A DNA stretch of 13,328 nt from JAYZVT01 sp050248375 (GCA_050248375.1 JBFWSL010000073.1:1-13328), one strand, 5' to 3'; counted from the stretch's first letter, positions 1 to 6,499 are shown. Notes: a model not told the origin generated them from the letters alone. A program made the numbers and translations.

Positions 1-29
1 GGCCGCCCGGGATACCCGGCGGCGCGCAA

Positions 30-58
30 TTGCCTCGCCCGGGCCTATCCGTTATGGT
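30..58 (+). promoter_or_regulatory. Candidate promoter of the tRNA-Arg gene
   Basis: A -35-like TTGCCT (30-35) and a -10-like TATGGT (53-58) are separated by 17 bases, each matching the sigma-70 consensus at 4 of 6 positions. Transcription would begin near 65, about 20 bases before the mature tRNA 5' end, a normal leader length. This rests on motif matching alone; bases 1-29 show nothing else I can support. Confidence 0.35.
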
Positions 59-85
59 CCGCGCGGTCCGGCCATGGCCGCATCG

Positions 86-162
86 GCACCCGTAGCTCAG
101 CTGGATAGAGCGCCGCCCTCCGAAGGCGGAGGTCAGAGGTTCGAATCCTCTCGGGTGCGCCA
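86..162 (+). tRNA. tRNA-Arg, anticodon CCG
   Basis: A full cloverleaf can be folded by hand. The acceptor stem is GCACCCG (86-92) with CGGGTGC (152-158). The D stem is GCTC/GAGC (95-98 and 108-111). The anticodon stem is CCGCC/GGCGG (113-117 and 125-129) with a seven-base loop 118-124 carrying CCG at 120-122. The T stem is AGAGG/CCTCT (135-139 and 147-151) around loop TTCGAAT. The discriminator is G159 and CCA is encoded at 160-162. CCG decodes CGG arginine codons. The gene is intact even though the minus-strand recombinase reading frame runs into its 3' half (133-162), so it appears to be the attachment site of the neighbouring element, reconstituted on integration. Confidence 0.97.
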
Positions 163-1806
163 CTTCGGTATAAAACTGCGAACGCCAGCAGCCGCCGATT
201 CTACGCCAGCAGCGGCGACAAGTGTCCGTAACAGTTCGGTTTTCGTGCCAAGGATGCGAATCTCGGCCGGACTGACGACCTCAACTCGCTGGGCAACGGC
301 CCGCAAATGGTCCCGCCGGTATGTTCCATCTTCGTTTCGCAGCTTGCGCCGCGCGCTCAGTGCGAACCGGCGAAGGCTCTCTGGCGTGATGGCTGGTCCA
401 ATACGTTCAAGCGCCGCGGCGGCGCGTTCGGCATCCGCATGAGCTTGGTCGCGGATAGCGGTTAGTTCAGCGATCCGATCCTTGAGCGATGGATCGGCGG
501 CGCTGATAACGCCATTCTCGATCGCCTCGTAGAGGCGCTTTAATTTCGCTTCTGCCTCGGTGACGCGTTTGCGAAGCTCGGCGATGTGTCCGCGCCGACG
601 GTCATTCCATTCCTGCCGGTGCTCAAGCACTTGATCCATCATTGCGGTTAGGCGCTGGGGATCGAGCAAGCGCCATTCGAGGTGATCGACCACGGCCTTG
701 TCCAGCTTGTCCATCGGCACCGTCAGGCCGCTGCAGCCCGCTTCGCCCTGACGAGCCTTGGTTGAACAGGTGTAGTAGCGATACTAGCTGCCCTTGCCCG
801 TCCGGAGCGTCATAGCCCCGCCGCATGACGCACAGAAACATATCCCGGTGAGCAAAGTCGGGCCGCTGACCGCGCGGGGCGGCATCCATTGCGGGCTGCG
901 CGCCTTCAACGCCGCCCGCACGGCCTCGAACTCGGCCTCCGTGATGATCGGGGGCACATCCATGACAGCGTGCTCGGCCTCGGGCTTAGCGTTGCGCGTC
1001 TTGTGATCGCGCGTATTGAAACGGTGCTGCCCTATGTAGGTCGTGCGGGTGAGAATCTGATGCACCGACGCGATGCCGAACTTGCCGCCGTCGCGTGTGC
1101 GGATGTTGCGGGCATTGAGGTGGTTGGTGATCGACTTGATCCCCATCGGCCCGCTGTCGCCATCGCCCTTCAGCGCGAGCCGATAGATCAGCCGCACCGT
1201 GTCGGCGTGAATTGGGTCGATCTCAAGCTTCTTCTTGATCTTCGCGCCGCGCTGCTCTGCCGCGACGATACGATAGCCGAGTGGCGGAAGCGCGCCGTTC
1301 CAATATCCTTGCCGCGCGTTCTCCTTCATCGCGCGCAAAGTATGCTTGGCGTTTTCCTTCGACTGATACTCATCGAACAGCGTCATGATCTGCCGCATCA
1401 TCACGCTCATCGGATCGTCGCCGAGATCTTGCGTGATCGAGATCAACCGCACGCCGTTCTTCGCCAGTTTGCGAACGTAGAATTCGAACTGAAACTGATC
1501 GCGAAAGAAGCGCGAGAAGGAGTGGACGACGATGACGGTGAAGGTCGGCGGCTTCACCAAGGCGGCGTCGATCATCGCCTGGAAAGCCGGCCGGCGATCG
1601 TCGGTAGCGGTGTTGCCCGGCTCGACGAATTCAGCCGCAATATCCCAGCCCTTGGCGAGGCAATAGGCCGTGATCTGGCGGCGCTGATCGGGAATCGAAA
1701 GATCGCTCTCCGCTTGCCGTCCGGTCGAGACGCGCAAATAGAGCGCCGCCTTGGCAAGCGCGGCCGCGGGCGTCGGGTCAGGCGATGTGGGGGCTACGTC
1801 GGTCAT
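133..1806 (-). pseudogene. Large serine recombinase (integrase), interrupted by one in-frame amber codon
   Basis: Site-specific DNA recombinase of the large serine (resolvase/invertase) type. Read through the single TAG at 784-786, it would be 557 codons, a normal length. The resolvase domain (about residues 20-165) has the nucleophile motif YLRVSTGRQ with Ser27 and later motifs such as HSFSRFFRD. The Recombinase domain follows (about 175-290), then a zinc ribbon that begins CFCASCGG near residue 328, and after it a charged coiled-coil region typical of these enzymes. The amber replaces one residue between the two cysteine pairs of the zinc ribbon; on its far side the frame resumes with YRYYTCS. 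No other stop or frameshift occurs, so the lesion is recent, a sequencing error, or read through. The unbroken part (784-1806) is 340 residues; a piece from a GTG at 720 to 133 is also open. The start ATG overlaps the upstream toxin stop as ATGA (1803-1806), so translation is probably coupled. The last nine residues are antisense tRNA. Family call is firm; activity is doubtful. Confidence 0.88.
784..786 (-). other. In-frame amber codon splitting the recombinase
   Basis: On the minus strand the frame reads Gly-Lys-Gly-Ser, then TAG, then Tyr-Arg-Tyr-Tyr-Thr-Cys. The position lies between the two cysteine pairs of the zinc ribbon. Gln (CAG) or Lys (AAG) would become TAG by one base change, and a polar or basic residue at this point fits what I know of this family. 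Confidence 0.85.
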
Positions 1807-2324
1807 GGCTCCACCAATCGCTGGATCGCGCGCATCGGTAGCACCAGCCGGAGGGAGTCCGGCAGGCGCACGAAACCGTTTCCCTCATAGAAGGCAGCAG
1901 CGCGGTCGCTGATGGCGTCGACCACCAGCATCGAAGAACCGACCGTTGCCGCGCTCGCATAGGCACGCCGCACGGCGTCCGCGAGGAGCATTGCGCCCAG
2001 GCGCTCACCCTGCCTCGCTTCCGAGACCGCAAGCCGCCCGACCAGCGTGGCGCTGACCAACGGATAACGCGGGATGTGCTTGCGGGCGACCGCCGGCACG
2101 TCGCCCTGCGCAACGCCCGTCGCGCATAGCGTATAGTAGCCCAGCACGATATCCGGCTTGTCCGGCTCGACCAGAATGAAGACCCCGTTCGCCTTGCGCC
2201 GCACATCCTGGCTCGCCTGCGTGCGAAGATAGCGGTCGAGGCTGTCGACGCCGCAGGAGAAGCCGCCCCGGTCGTGATGCGACGCGAGCGCCTCGATTCT
2301 CAAATCTGGCCGAGACGCCGCCAT
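1803..2324 (-). CDS. tacT: GNAT acetyltransferase toxin of a type II toxin-antitoxin system (TacT/AtaT-like)
   Basis: 173-residue single-domain GNAT N-acetyltransferase. Toxins of this family use acetyl-CoA to acetylate the amino group of aminoacyl-tRNAs and so stop translation. The acetyl-CoA pyrophosphate-binding loop is seen as RQGERLG (residues 104-110), and the conserved C-terminal FYEGNGF (145-151) carries the tyrosine that usually acts as general acid. The N-terminal half holds the FSCGVDSLDRYL and LGYYTL segments typical of TA-linked GNATs. The upstream neighbour is a DUF1778 antitoxin whose stop lies 2 bases before this ATG, the standard antitoxin-first order. The TGA overlaps the recombinase ATG by 4 bases. 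It looks intact, with no truncation. A housekeeping acetyltransferase role is unlikely given the partner. Which tRNA it targets cannot be read from the sequence. Confidence 0.88.
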   Translation of the reverse strand: MAASRPDLRIEALASHHDRGGFSCGVDSLDRYLRTQASQDVRRKANGVFILVEPDKPDIVLGYYTLCATGVAQGDVPAVARKHIPRYPLVSATLVGRLAVSEARQGERLGAMLLADAVRRAYASAATVGSSMLVVDAISDRAAAFYEGNGFVRLPDSLRLVLPMRAIQRLVEP

Positions 2325-2326
2325 GC

Positions 2327-2632
2327 TCAGGAAGCGACCCGGCGCTTGTGCTCAGCCAAAGCGCGGACCAACCGCTCGCTCGGTTCAGGCGGATTGACCA
2401 ACGCGTCGAAGAACGCCGCGCGGTCGCGATCAGACAGCACTAGCGTCTCATGCTCGGCGATCGTCCGGCGTGCGGTGTCGGTGAGCGCGGTCACGCAGAA
2501 GTCGCTGACCTTGCGCCGCGACAGATGGGCGGCCCGCTCGATAAGGTCCTTCGTCTCTTCGTCCAGCCGGAATCCGAGGCGCTCGACACGATTGGGCGTT
2601 TCCCGTTCGCTCTTGGACTGCTTGCGCGGCAT
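2327..2632 (-). CDS. tacA: DUF1778 ribbon-helix-helix antitoxin (TacA family)
   Basis: 101-residue antitoxin partner of the GNAT toxin just downstream. Residues about 17-54 form the DNA-binding ribbon-helix-helix, beginning RLGFRLDEETKDLIERAA. The remainder (SDRDRAAFFDALVNPPEPSERLVRAL) is the acidic and aromatic tail that in this family wraps over the toxin active site and neutralises it. The frame is open to an ATG at 2650, but the ATG at 2632 is preferred: AGGAG lies 8 bases before it, while the 2650 ATG has no such site and would put that AGGAG inside the coding sequence. The dimer normally represses its own promoter, here the candidate at 2669-2697, and so would also control the toxin and the coupled recombinase. 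Confidence 0.88.
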   Translation of the reverse strand: MPRKQSKSERETPNRVERLGFRLDEETKDLIERAAHLSRRKVSDFCVTALTDTARRTIAEHETLVLSDRDRAAFFDALVNPPEPSERLVRALAEHKRRVAS

Positions 2633-2668
2633 TGGGGTCACTCCTGGCATGAGCTACGTTTCCCCAAC

Positions 2669-2697
2669 AATGTACGTCATATGGACTAACAATTCAA
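2669..2697 (-). promoter_or_regulatory. Candidate promoter of the antitoxin-toxin-recombinase operon
   Basis: Reading the minus strand, TTGAAT (2697-2692) and TACATT (2674-2669) are 17 bases apart, each 4 of 6 against the sigma-70 consensus. Transcription would start near 2662, about 30 bases before the preferred antitoxin ATG. The spacer contains the palindrome CATATG and the 9-mer GTTAGTCCA, which recurs before the next minus-strand gene (2963-2971). Either could be part of an antitoxin operator. Motif-based only. Confidence 0.4.
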
Positions 2698-2715
2698 GCC
2701 ATTTCTATTCGTGCT

Positions 2716-2955
2716 TTAGGCGAGCGGCCCAAAGATCGCGTCAAGCTCGTCGGAGAAGTGGCCTTCTATTACCCGCAGCTCGGTCTTGGTGATCGGCACC
2801 ACCTCTGGCCAGTCGTCCGTGACAACGATCGACCGCTCCAGGAGCACGGCCGACCGGCCCGCGCGCGGTGGGGGCGGAAAAACGTAGTCGTAGAGATCGT
2901 CTATGCCGACAGGCCCCTCAGGGCGGGTTCGGCCATCTTGCCGCTTGGTGACCAT
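2716..2955 (-). CDS. Small protein of unknown function (79 aa)
   Basis: I do not recognise a named family. The 79-residue product opens with a short basic, hydrophilic stretch (to about residue 14), then has an acidic and aromatic motif IDDLYDYVFPPPP, a hydrophobic strand-like VLLERSIVVTDDWPEVVPIT, and a probable C-terminal helix ending DELDAIFGPL. The composition looks like a folded cytosolic protein without a signal peptide or membrane segment. It is encoded on the same strand as the antitoxin-toxin-recombinase genes, and its TAA lies about 20 bases before their candidate -35 box. No clear ribosome binding site precedes the ATG at 2955. Codon use looks normal, and competing frames on the other strand are less protein-like. 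Existence is likely; function unknown. Confidence 0.6.
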   Translation of the reverse strand: MVTKRQDGRTRPEGPVGIDDLYDYVFPPPPRAGRSAVLLERSIVVTDDWPEVVPITKTELRVIEGHFSDELDAIFGPLA

Positions 2956-3167
2956 GTCTCACTGGACTAACGCGCCGCGCGTTGTGCAACCGGAAACCGA
3001 AGGCATCGCACCTTAGCGTATTAAAACAGGCAATTGGCGGAATCGCCGACCGGCTCACAGGAACTAACGAGGCTCCGCCCCGCGCTCGGCCAGGGTGATG
3101 TCCCGGCTATGTTGCATTCACGATCCCGGCGTCGAATTCCTGCGGGCTGCAACTGGACTACCCAGAC

Positions 3168-3186
3168 GTGTATCCACTGGCTACAC
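3168..3186. promoter_or_regulatory. 19-bp near-perfect palindrome, candidate operator of the RHH gene
   Basis: GTGTATCCACTGGCTACAC pairs 8 of its 9 arm positions around a central C (GTGTA/TACAC and CCA/TGG, one mismatched pair). It ends 7 bases before the ATG of a ribbon-helix-helix protein, a usual place for an autorepressor site. Its right arm contains TACACT (3182-3187), a possible -10 box that would place the transcript start on or next to the ATG at 3194. No Shine-Dalgarno sequence is visible, so the mRNA may be leaderless. No good -35 box was found. Confidence 0.45.
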
Positions 3187-3193
3187 TGCCTCA

Positions 3194-3382
3194 ATGAAGG
3201 ATGTTGGCATTCGCATCAGAGTCCAGCGCGAGCTTCGCGATCGGTTTCTCGAGGCCTGTCGATCGCAGGATCGGCCAGCTTCGCAAGTGTTACGCGAGTT
3301 CATGCGCGCGTATGTTGTTAAGCTCGAATCCAGCAAAGAAGACAAAGATCGATCGTCATCAGCGGAGAGCACGCCAGCCTAG
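3194..3382 (+). CDS. Small ribbon-helix-helix (CopG/RelB-like) DNA-binding protein
   Basis: 62-residue protein. Residues 4-38 fit a ribbon-helix-helix fold: a beta strand VGIRIRVQ, helix ELRDRFLEACRSQ, the turn DRPASQ and a second helix VLREFMRAYV. A polar, highly charged tail follows (KLESSKEDKDRSSS). Such proteins are antitoxins or plasmid-type autorepressors. The frame is open further upstream, but the ATG at 3194 is chosen because the fold begins there and the palindrome at 3168-3186 sits directly in front of it. No toxin-sized partner follows. The next gene starts about 20 bases downstream in another frame and encodes a 429-residue protein, so the pair may form an operon. It could be an orphan antitoxin or a regulator of that gene. 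Confidence 0.7.
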   Translation: MKDVGIRIRVQRELRDRFLEACRSQDRPASQVLREFMRAYVVKLESSKEDKDRSSSAESTPA

Positions 3383-3401
3383 CGATGGCGCAGGGGGCTA
3401 C

Positions 3402-4691
3402 TTGAAAAAACGGGAGGACCCTCTTGAGGAAATACGAAAACGCCAGGCTCTCGCAGCAGAGCGGCGGCGTGAACTGCTGGAGAACCTGAAAGCCCAGCAG
3501 ACAAAGCCGAAGGCCGCTGACACCAAACAATTTTCGACAGGCCCAGAGACCGAGAAGAGGGCCGCGCTGGACGTTAGCGCGGCCATGTCGGCGGCGGAAT
3601 CCATTTATCTCATACCTTTTGAAGTTCAACTGGGCGAGCCAGCCGTTTTGAACCGCCCGACCATCGCGCTTCTTCTGCGGTTTTTCGAAGCTCTGTCGAG
3701 CGGCGTGAGCGCCAGCGTTCTGCAATGGCCGTTCAGCCTGCGTGATGTCTCGATTCTTCATCCGCTCGCGATGGCCGCACTACTGCGCGTCAGTGAAAAG
3801 AAGACCACCGGTAACTACATATGGTGCGATCCGGCGCCGTCCTGCCGCACGCTTTATTTTCCGTGGCGCGGCGGCGCGAACCTGTCGGGCCAGCGATACC
3901 TGCTGCGGCGCACCGACCTCACCGACTGGAATAAATATCACCTTACCCGCCGCATCGCCGCGCCCGACACACCCCCGATATTAGCGGACAAGCTCCACGA
4001 AACGATCGGCCACCTTGACCGCCTACGCGCGCGGGAAACAACGAAACCACATCTCGCGCATCCGGCGCTCTGCGAGCTCTACCCCGCATTCGCGGCGCTG
4101 AACGACGGTCAGGCCTTTGCGGGCGCGCAGAACGAGCTTTTCGGCCGCGTCAGCTTCGGCGCGGCTTTGGGCAGAATGACCGATCACCGCCCGGCGCTCA
4201 CCGCGCCAGAGAACGCGCCCTACGGACTCTATGGCATTGCGCACGATGCCGATCTGCGCCGCGCGCTCGGCGCGCGCTGCATTACCGGACTGGGCCGCAC
4301 GCCGCAAATCTGCGTTCTCGATCTCAATGCGCTCGGCTTGAAGCGTCTCGGTCACGACTGGGCCGAGCGCACCGAACAATTCGTCACTGAGGTGATGAAG
4401 CGCTTTCCCGATATCCCGTTTCTCGCCGTCACGAACGACCCGTTCGTTCACCGCAAGGCCGAGGGCATCCTGCGCGGCCGGCTGCGGCCCAAACGTCCGG
4501 CCTCGAAAATCATCGTGCGCACGATACAGGACATTGTGAGCGCGGACTCGCTGCCGGAAAGCTGGCCGCCGGTTGGAGCCCGTTTCAGCACAACGGGCGG
4601 CCTCGCCGCCGCCCCCATGCAGCGCGGAAATTCCGTTATCGCCCGCAACGGCCATGCGAGCCACTGGATTCGGGACGGTTTAACCGCTTAA
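3402..4691 (+). CDS. 429-aa protein of uncertain family, possibly a truncated defence-type protein
   Basis: I do not recognise this protein with confidence. Its frame is clearly coding: third positions are GC-rich to near the end and the competing frames are poor. A charged helical segment (residues about 1-35, rich in E, R and K) precedes a mixed region starting near residue 62 (SAAESIYLIPFEVQLGEP). Notable segments are YFPWRGGANLSG, DWNKYHLTRRIAAPDTPP, PYGLYGIAHDADLRRALG and, after a strand ICVLDLNALG, IPFLAVTNDPFVHRKAEGIL, which resembles a Rossmann-like or helicase-type strand-turn-helix. My weak impression is of the DrmE-like proteins found in defence islands, which are larger, so the C-terminus after GGLAAA may be a truncation at the element end. 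The TTG start at 3402 has a G-rich site just before it; no ATG is in frame until 3585. There is no signal peptide and no membrane helix. Confidence 0.55.
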   Translation: MKKREDPLEEIRKRQALAAERRRELLENLKAQQTKPKAADTKQFSTGPETEKRAALDVSAAMSAAESIYLIPFEVQLGEPAVLNRPTIALLLRFFEALSSGVSASVLQWPFSLRDVSILHPLAMAALLRVSEKKTTGNYIWCDPAPSCRTLYFPWRGGANLSGQRYLLRRTDLTDWNKYHLTRRIAAPDTPPILADKLHETIGHLDRLRARETTKPHLAHPALCELYPAFAALNDGQAFAGAQNELFGRVSFGAALGRMTDHRPALTAPENAPYGLYGIAHDADLRRALGARCITGLGRTPQICVLDLNALGLKRLGHDWAERTEQFVTEVMKRFPDIPFLAVTNDPFVHRKAEGILRGRLRPKRPASKIIVRTIQDIVSADSLPESWPPVGARFSTTGGLAAAPMQRGNSVIARNGHASHWIRDGLTA

Positions 4692-4701
4692 ATGTTCCCC
4701 C

Positions 4702-4718
4702 CGGCCCAGGGAGGGCCG
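4702..4718 (+). terminator. Short hairpin between the element and the transport operon
   Basis: CGGCCC (4702-4707) and GGGCCG (4713-4718) can form a 6-bp GC stem with a 5-base loop, 11 bases after the stop of the 429-residue gene. There is no T run after it, so termination is only possible, not shown. The hairpin could equally lie in the leader of the permease gene. Confidence 0.25.
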
Positions 4719-4743
4719 AAATTTCCCCAGAGTTCGCAGGATC

Positions 4744-5451
4744 ATGCAGGATTTCGGAGATGCGTTCGGCCTGGCCTTCCAACTGGTCCTGTCGGCCGAC
4801 AGGGACCTGATCGAGATCATCGTTCTCTCGCTCAAGGTCAGCCTGACGGCGATGCTGGTTTCCTGCGCCGTGGGCCTGCCGCTGGGCGCCGCCATCGGCA
4901 TGAGCCGGTTCCGGGGCCGCAGCGCCGTCATCATCGTCCTCAACTCGCTGATGGGCCTGCCGCCGGTGGTGGTGGGCCTGTGCGTCTATCTGATGCTGTC
5001 GCGTGCGGGGCCGCTGGGATGGATGTCGCTGCTCTACACGCCCACGGCGATGATCATCGCCCAGTCCATCCTCATCACGCCGATCATCGCGGCGCTGTCG
5101 CGGCAGGTGATCGAGGATCTGCACAACGAGTATTCCGAACAGTTCCGTTCGCTCTGCGTACCGCCGATGACGGCGGCGGGCGCGCTGCTGTGGGACGCCC
5201 GCTACAGCCTGCTGACGGTGGCGCTGGCCGGCTTCGGCCGCGCGGTGGCGGAAGTGGGCGCGGTCATCATCGTCGGCGGCAACATCGACCACCTGACGCG
5301 GGTGATGACCACCGCGATCGCGCTGGAGACGTCCAAGGGCGACCTGGCGCTGGCGCTGGCGCTCGGCATCGTGCTGCTGACCATCGCGCTGACGGTGAAC
5401 GCGGCGGTCATGGGCTTGCGCATGACGGCGGCGAGATGGGCCTATGCCTGA
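4744..5451 (+). CDS. tupB: TupB-type tungstate ABC transporter permease
   Basis: 235-residue integral membrane permease of the type I ABC importer class (BPD_transp_1 fold). It has hydrophobic segments at about residues 24-48, 58-83, 94-115, 148-175 and 200-225. The cytoplasmic EAA-like loop is AGALLWDARYSLLTVALAGFGRAVAEVGAVIIVGG (split here only by helix breaks), with the conserved glycine and the AVAEVGA stretch seen in tungstate and molybdate permeases. The segments GLPPVVVGL and QSILITPIIAAL are typical of TupB. The family works with a periplasmic TupA and a TupC ATPase, neither of which is in the window. A weak AGG lies just before the ATG. The stop overlaps the next ATG by 8 bases, which ties it to the following importer. 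Permease call is firm; substrate is inferred from family likeness. Confidence 0.85.
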   Translation: MQDFGDAFGLAFQLVLSADRDLIEIIVLSLKVSLTAMLVSCAVGLPLGAAIGMSRFRGRSAVIIVLNSLMGLPPVVVGLCVYLMLSRAGPLGWMSLLYTPTAMIIAQSILITPIIAALSRQVIEDLHNEYSEQFRSLCVPPMTAAGALLWDARYSLLTVALAGFGRAVAEVGAVIIVGGNIDHLTRVMTTAIALETSKGDLALALALGIVLLTIALTVNAAVMGLRMTAARWAYA

Positions 5452-6499
5452 CATGCAACGCATGGCCATTACGCTCGTGCTGCTGATTGCGTTCATCGTC
5501 TGCGGCAATCGCGCGGCTTGCGCTGCCGGCGTCACGGATTCCGCCGGGCGCACGGTGGAAGTGCCGGACAAGATTTCGCGCGTCTATGCCTCCGGGCCGC
5601 CCGCCTCGGTGCTGCTCTACGCGCTGGCTCCGGAAACGCTGATCGGCTGGCCGCGGGCCCTGCGCGCGGAGGAACTGCCCTATGTGGCGGAGCCCTACCG
5701 CAAGCTGCCCGAGGTCGGCCGTCTCACCGGACGCGGAGGCACGGCGAACCTGGAAGTGGTGATCCGCGAGAAGCCCGACCTGATCGTCGACTTCGGCTCC
5801 GTGCGCGACACCTATGTGTCGCTCGCCGACAGCGTGCAGAAGCAGACGGGCATTCCCTACATTCTCATCGACGGACGCTTCGAGGCGACGCCCACGGCGC
5901 TGCGGACCGTGGGCAAGGTGCTCGGCAAGGCCGAACTGGCGGAACGCCAGGCGCGCTACGCCGAGACCCTGTTCAGGCAGCTCGAAACGGGCCTGAAGGA
6001 CATTCCGCAGGAGAAGCGCCCGCGGGTCTACCTCGCCCGCAACGCGGACGGGCTGGAGAGCGGGTCGGTCGGCTCGATCAACACCGAGATCCTGGAGCGC
6101 GCGGGCGGGCGCAACGTGGTCGGCGAGGTGCCGGGCCGGCGCGGGCTGGTGCAGCTCACCATGGAGCGCATCCTCGCCGCCGATCCGGAGATCATCGTCA
6201 CCTGGGACCGCAATTTCTACCAGGCCGTCTGGAAGGACCCGGTCTGGGCCAACGTCACGGCGGTCAAGAACAGGCGGGTCTATCTCAGCCCGACGGCGCC
6301 TTTCGGCTGGATCGACAGGCCGCCGTCGCTGAACCGGCTGATGGGCCTGAAGTGGATGGCCGGCATCCTCTATCCCGACCGCTTCGGCTTCGACCTGGCG
6401 GCGGAGACACGGGCCTTCTACGAGCTTTTCTACCATGTGACGCTGGGCGACCGGGAGCTGGAGCAATTGCTGGAATGGACGCGCGGAACCCCGCCCTGA
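5444..6499 (+). CDS. Periplasmic binding protein of a type II (FecB/BtuF/MolA-like) metal or metal-complex importer
   Basis: 351-residue secreted binding protein. It begins with a signal peptide (MQRMAITLVLLIAFIVCG, then an Ala-rich cleavage region near residues 26-29) and no lipobox, so it should be free in the periplasm. The mature protein starts VTDSAGRTVEVPDKISRV, the usual opening of cluster A-II binding proteins for siderophores, haem, cobalamin or, in MolA, molybdate and tungstate. The two lobes are linked by a long helix (about residues 165-185, AELAERQARYAETLFRQLE). Other motifs include EKPDLIVDFGSV and ILAADPEIIVTWD. The translation start at 5444 overlaps tupB by 8 bases; an ATG 9 bases later is possible. 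The frequent annotation would be iron ABC transporter substrate-binding protein; its position behind tupB suggests an oxyanion such as molybdate or tungstate instead. That is inference. Confidence 0.85.
   Translation: MPDMQRMAITLVLLIAFIVCGNRAACAAGVTDSAGRTVEVPDKISRVYASGPPASVLLYALAPETLIGWPRALRAEELPYVAEPYRKLPEVGRLTGRGGTANLEVVIREKPDLIVDFGSVRDTYVSLADSVQKQTGIPYILIDGRFEATPTALRTVGKVLGKAELAERQARYAETLFRQLETGLKDIPQEKRPRVYLARNADGLESGSVGSINTEILERAGGRNVVGEVPGRRGLVQLTMERILAADPEIIVTWDRNFYQAVWKDPVWANVTAVKNRRVYLSPTAPFGWIDRPPSLNRLMGLKWMAGILYPDRFGFDLAAETRAFYELFYHVTLGDRELEQLLEWTRGTPP

Larger units (their letters stand above)
163..4690. mobile_element. Putative integrative element next to tRNA-Arg (right end uncertain)
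   Basis: The block between the tRNA 3' end and the transport operon holds a large serine recombinase abutting the tRNA, a toxin-antitoxin pair, a second ribbon-helix-helix protein and two genes of unknown function, and it is visibly less GC-rich than the genes on its right. This is the usual content of a small integrative element or its remnant. The left end is well placed because the recombinase frame ends within the tRNA. The right end is a guess: it is set before the first core-like gene (4744), and I found no clear repeat of the tRNA 3' end there. Serine recombinases need only a very short identical core, so the missing repeat is not decisive. No conjugation or phage structural genes are present. 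Confidence 0.5.

Noticed and set aside
74..442. Plus-strand open frame running through the tRNA gene and beyond.
   Set aside because: It crosses a clear tRNA and is antisense to the recombinase; no protein-like features.
889..1890. Long plus-strand open frame (333 codons) over the recombinase.
   Set aside because: It is the antisense shadow of a well-recognised serine recombinase, Arg- and Leu-rich with no domain.
3133..3151. TCGAATTCCTGCGGGCTGC resembles the tRNA 3' part (TCGAATCCTCTCGGGTGC), as a possible attR.
   Set aside because: The match needs several gaps and mismatches, and it lies in the middle of the accessory block; it is no better than chance.
4636..5571. Minus-strand open frame of 311 codons over tupB.
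   Set aside because: Composition is dominated by Arg, His and Gln, as expected for the antisense of a GC-rich membrane protein gene.
5518..6474. N-terminal extension of the FecCD permease frame across the whole binding-protein gene.
   Set aside because: The extension has no family features and overlaps a clear coding sequence; the ATG at 6475 gives a normal permease.
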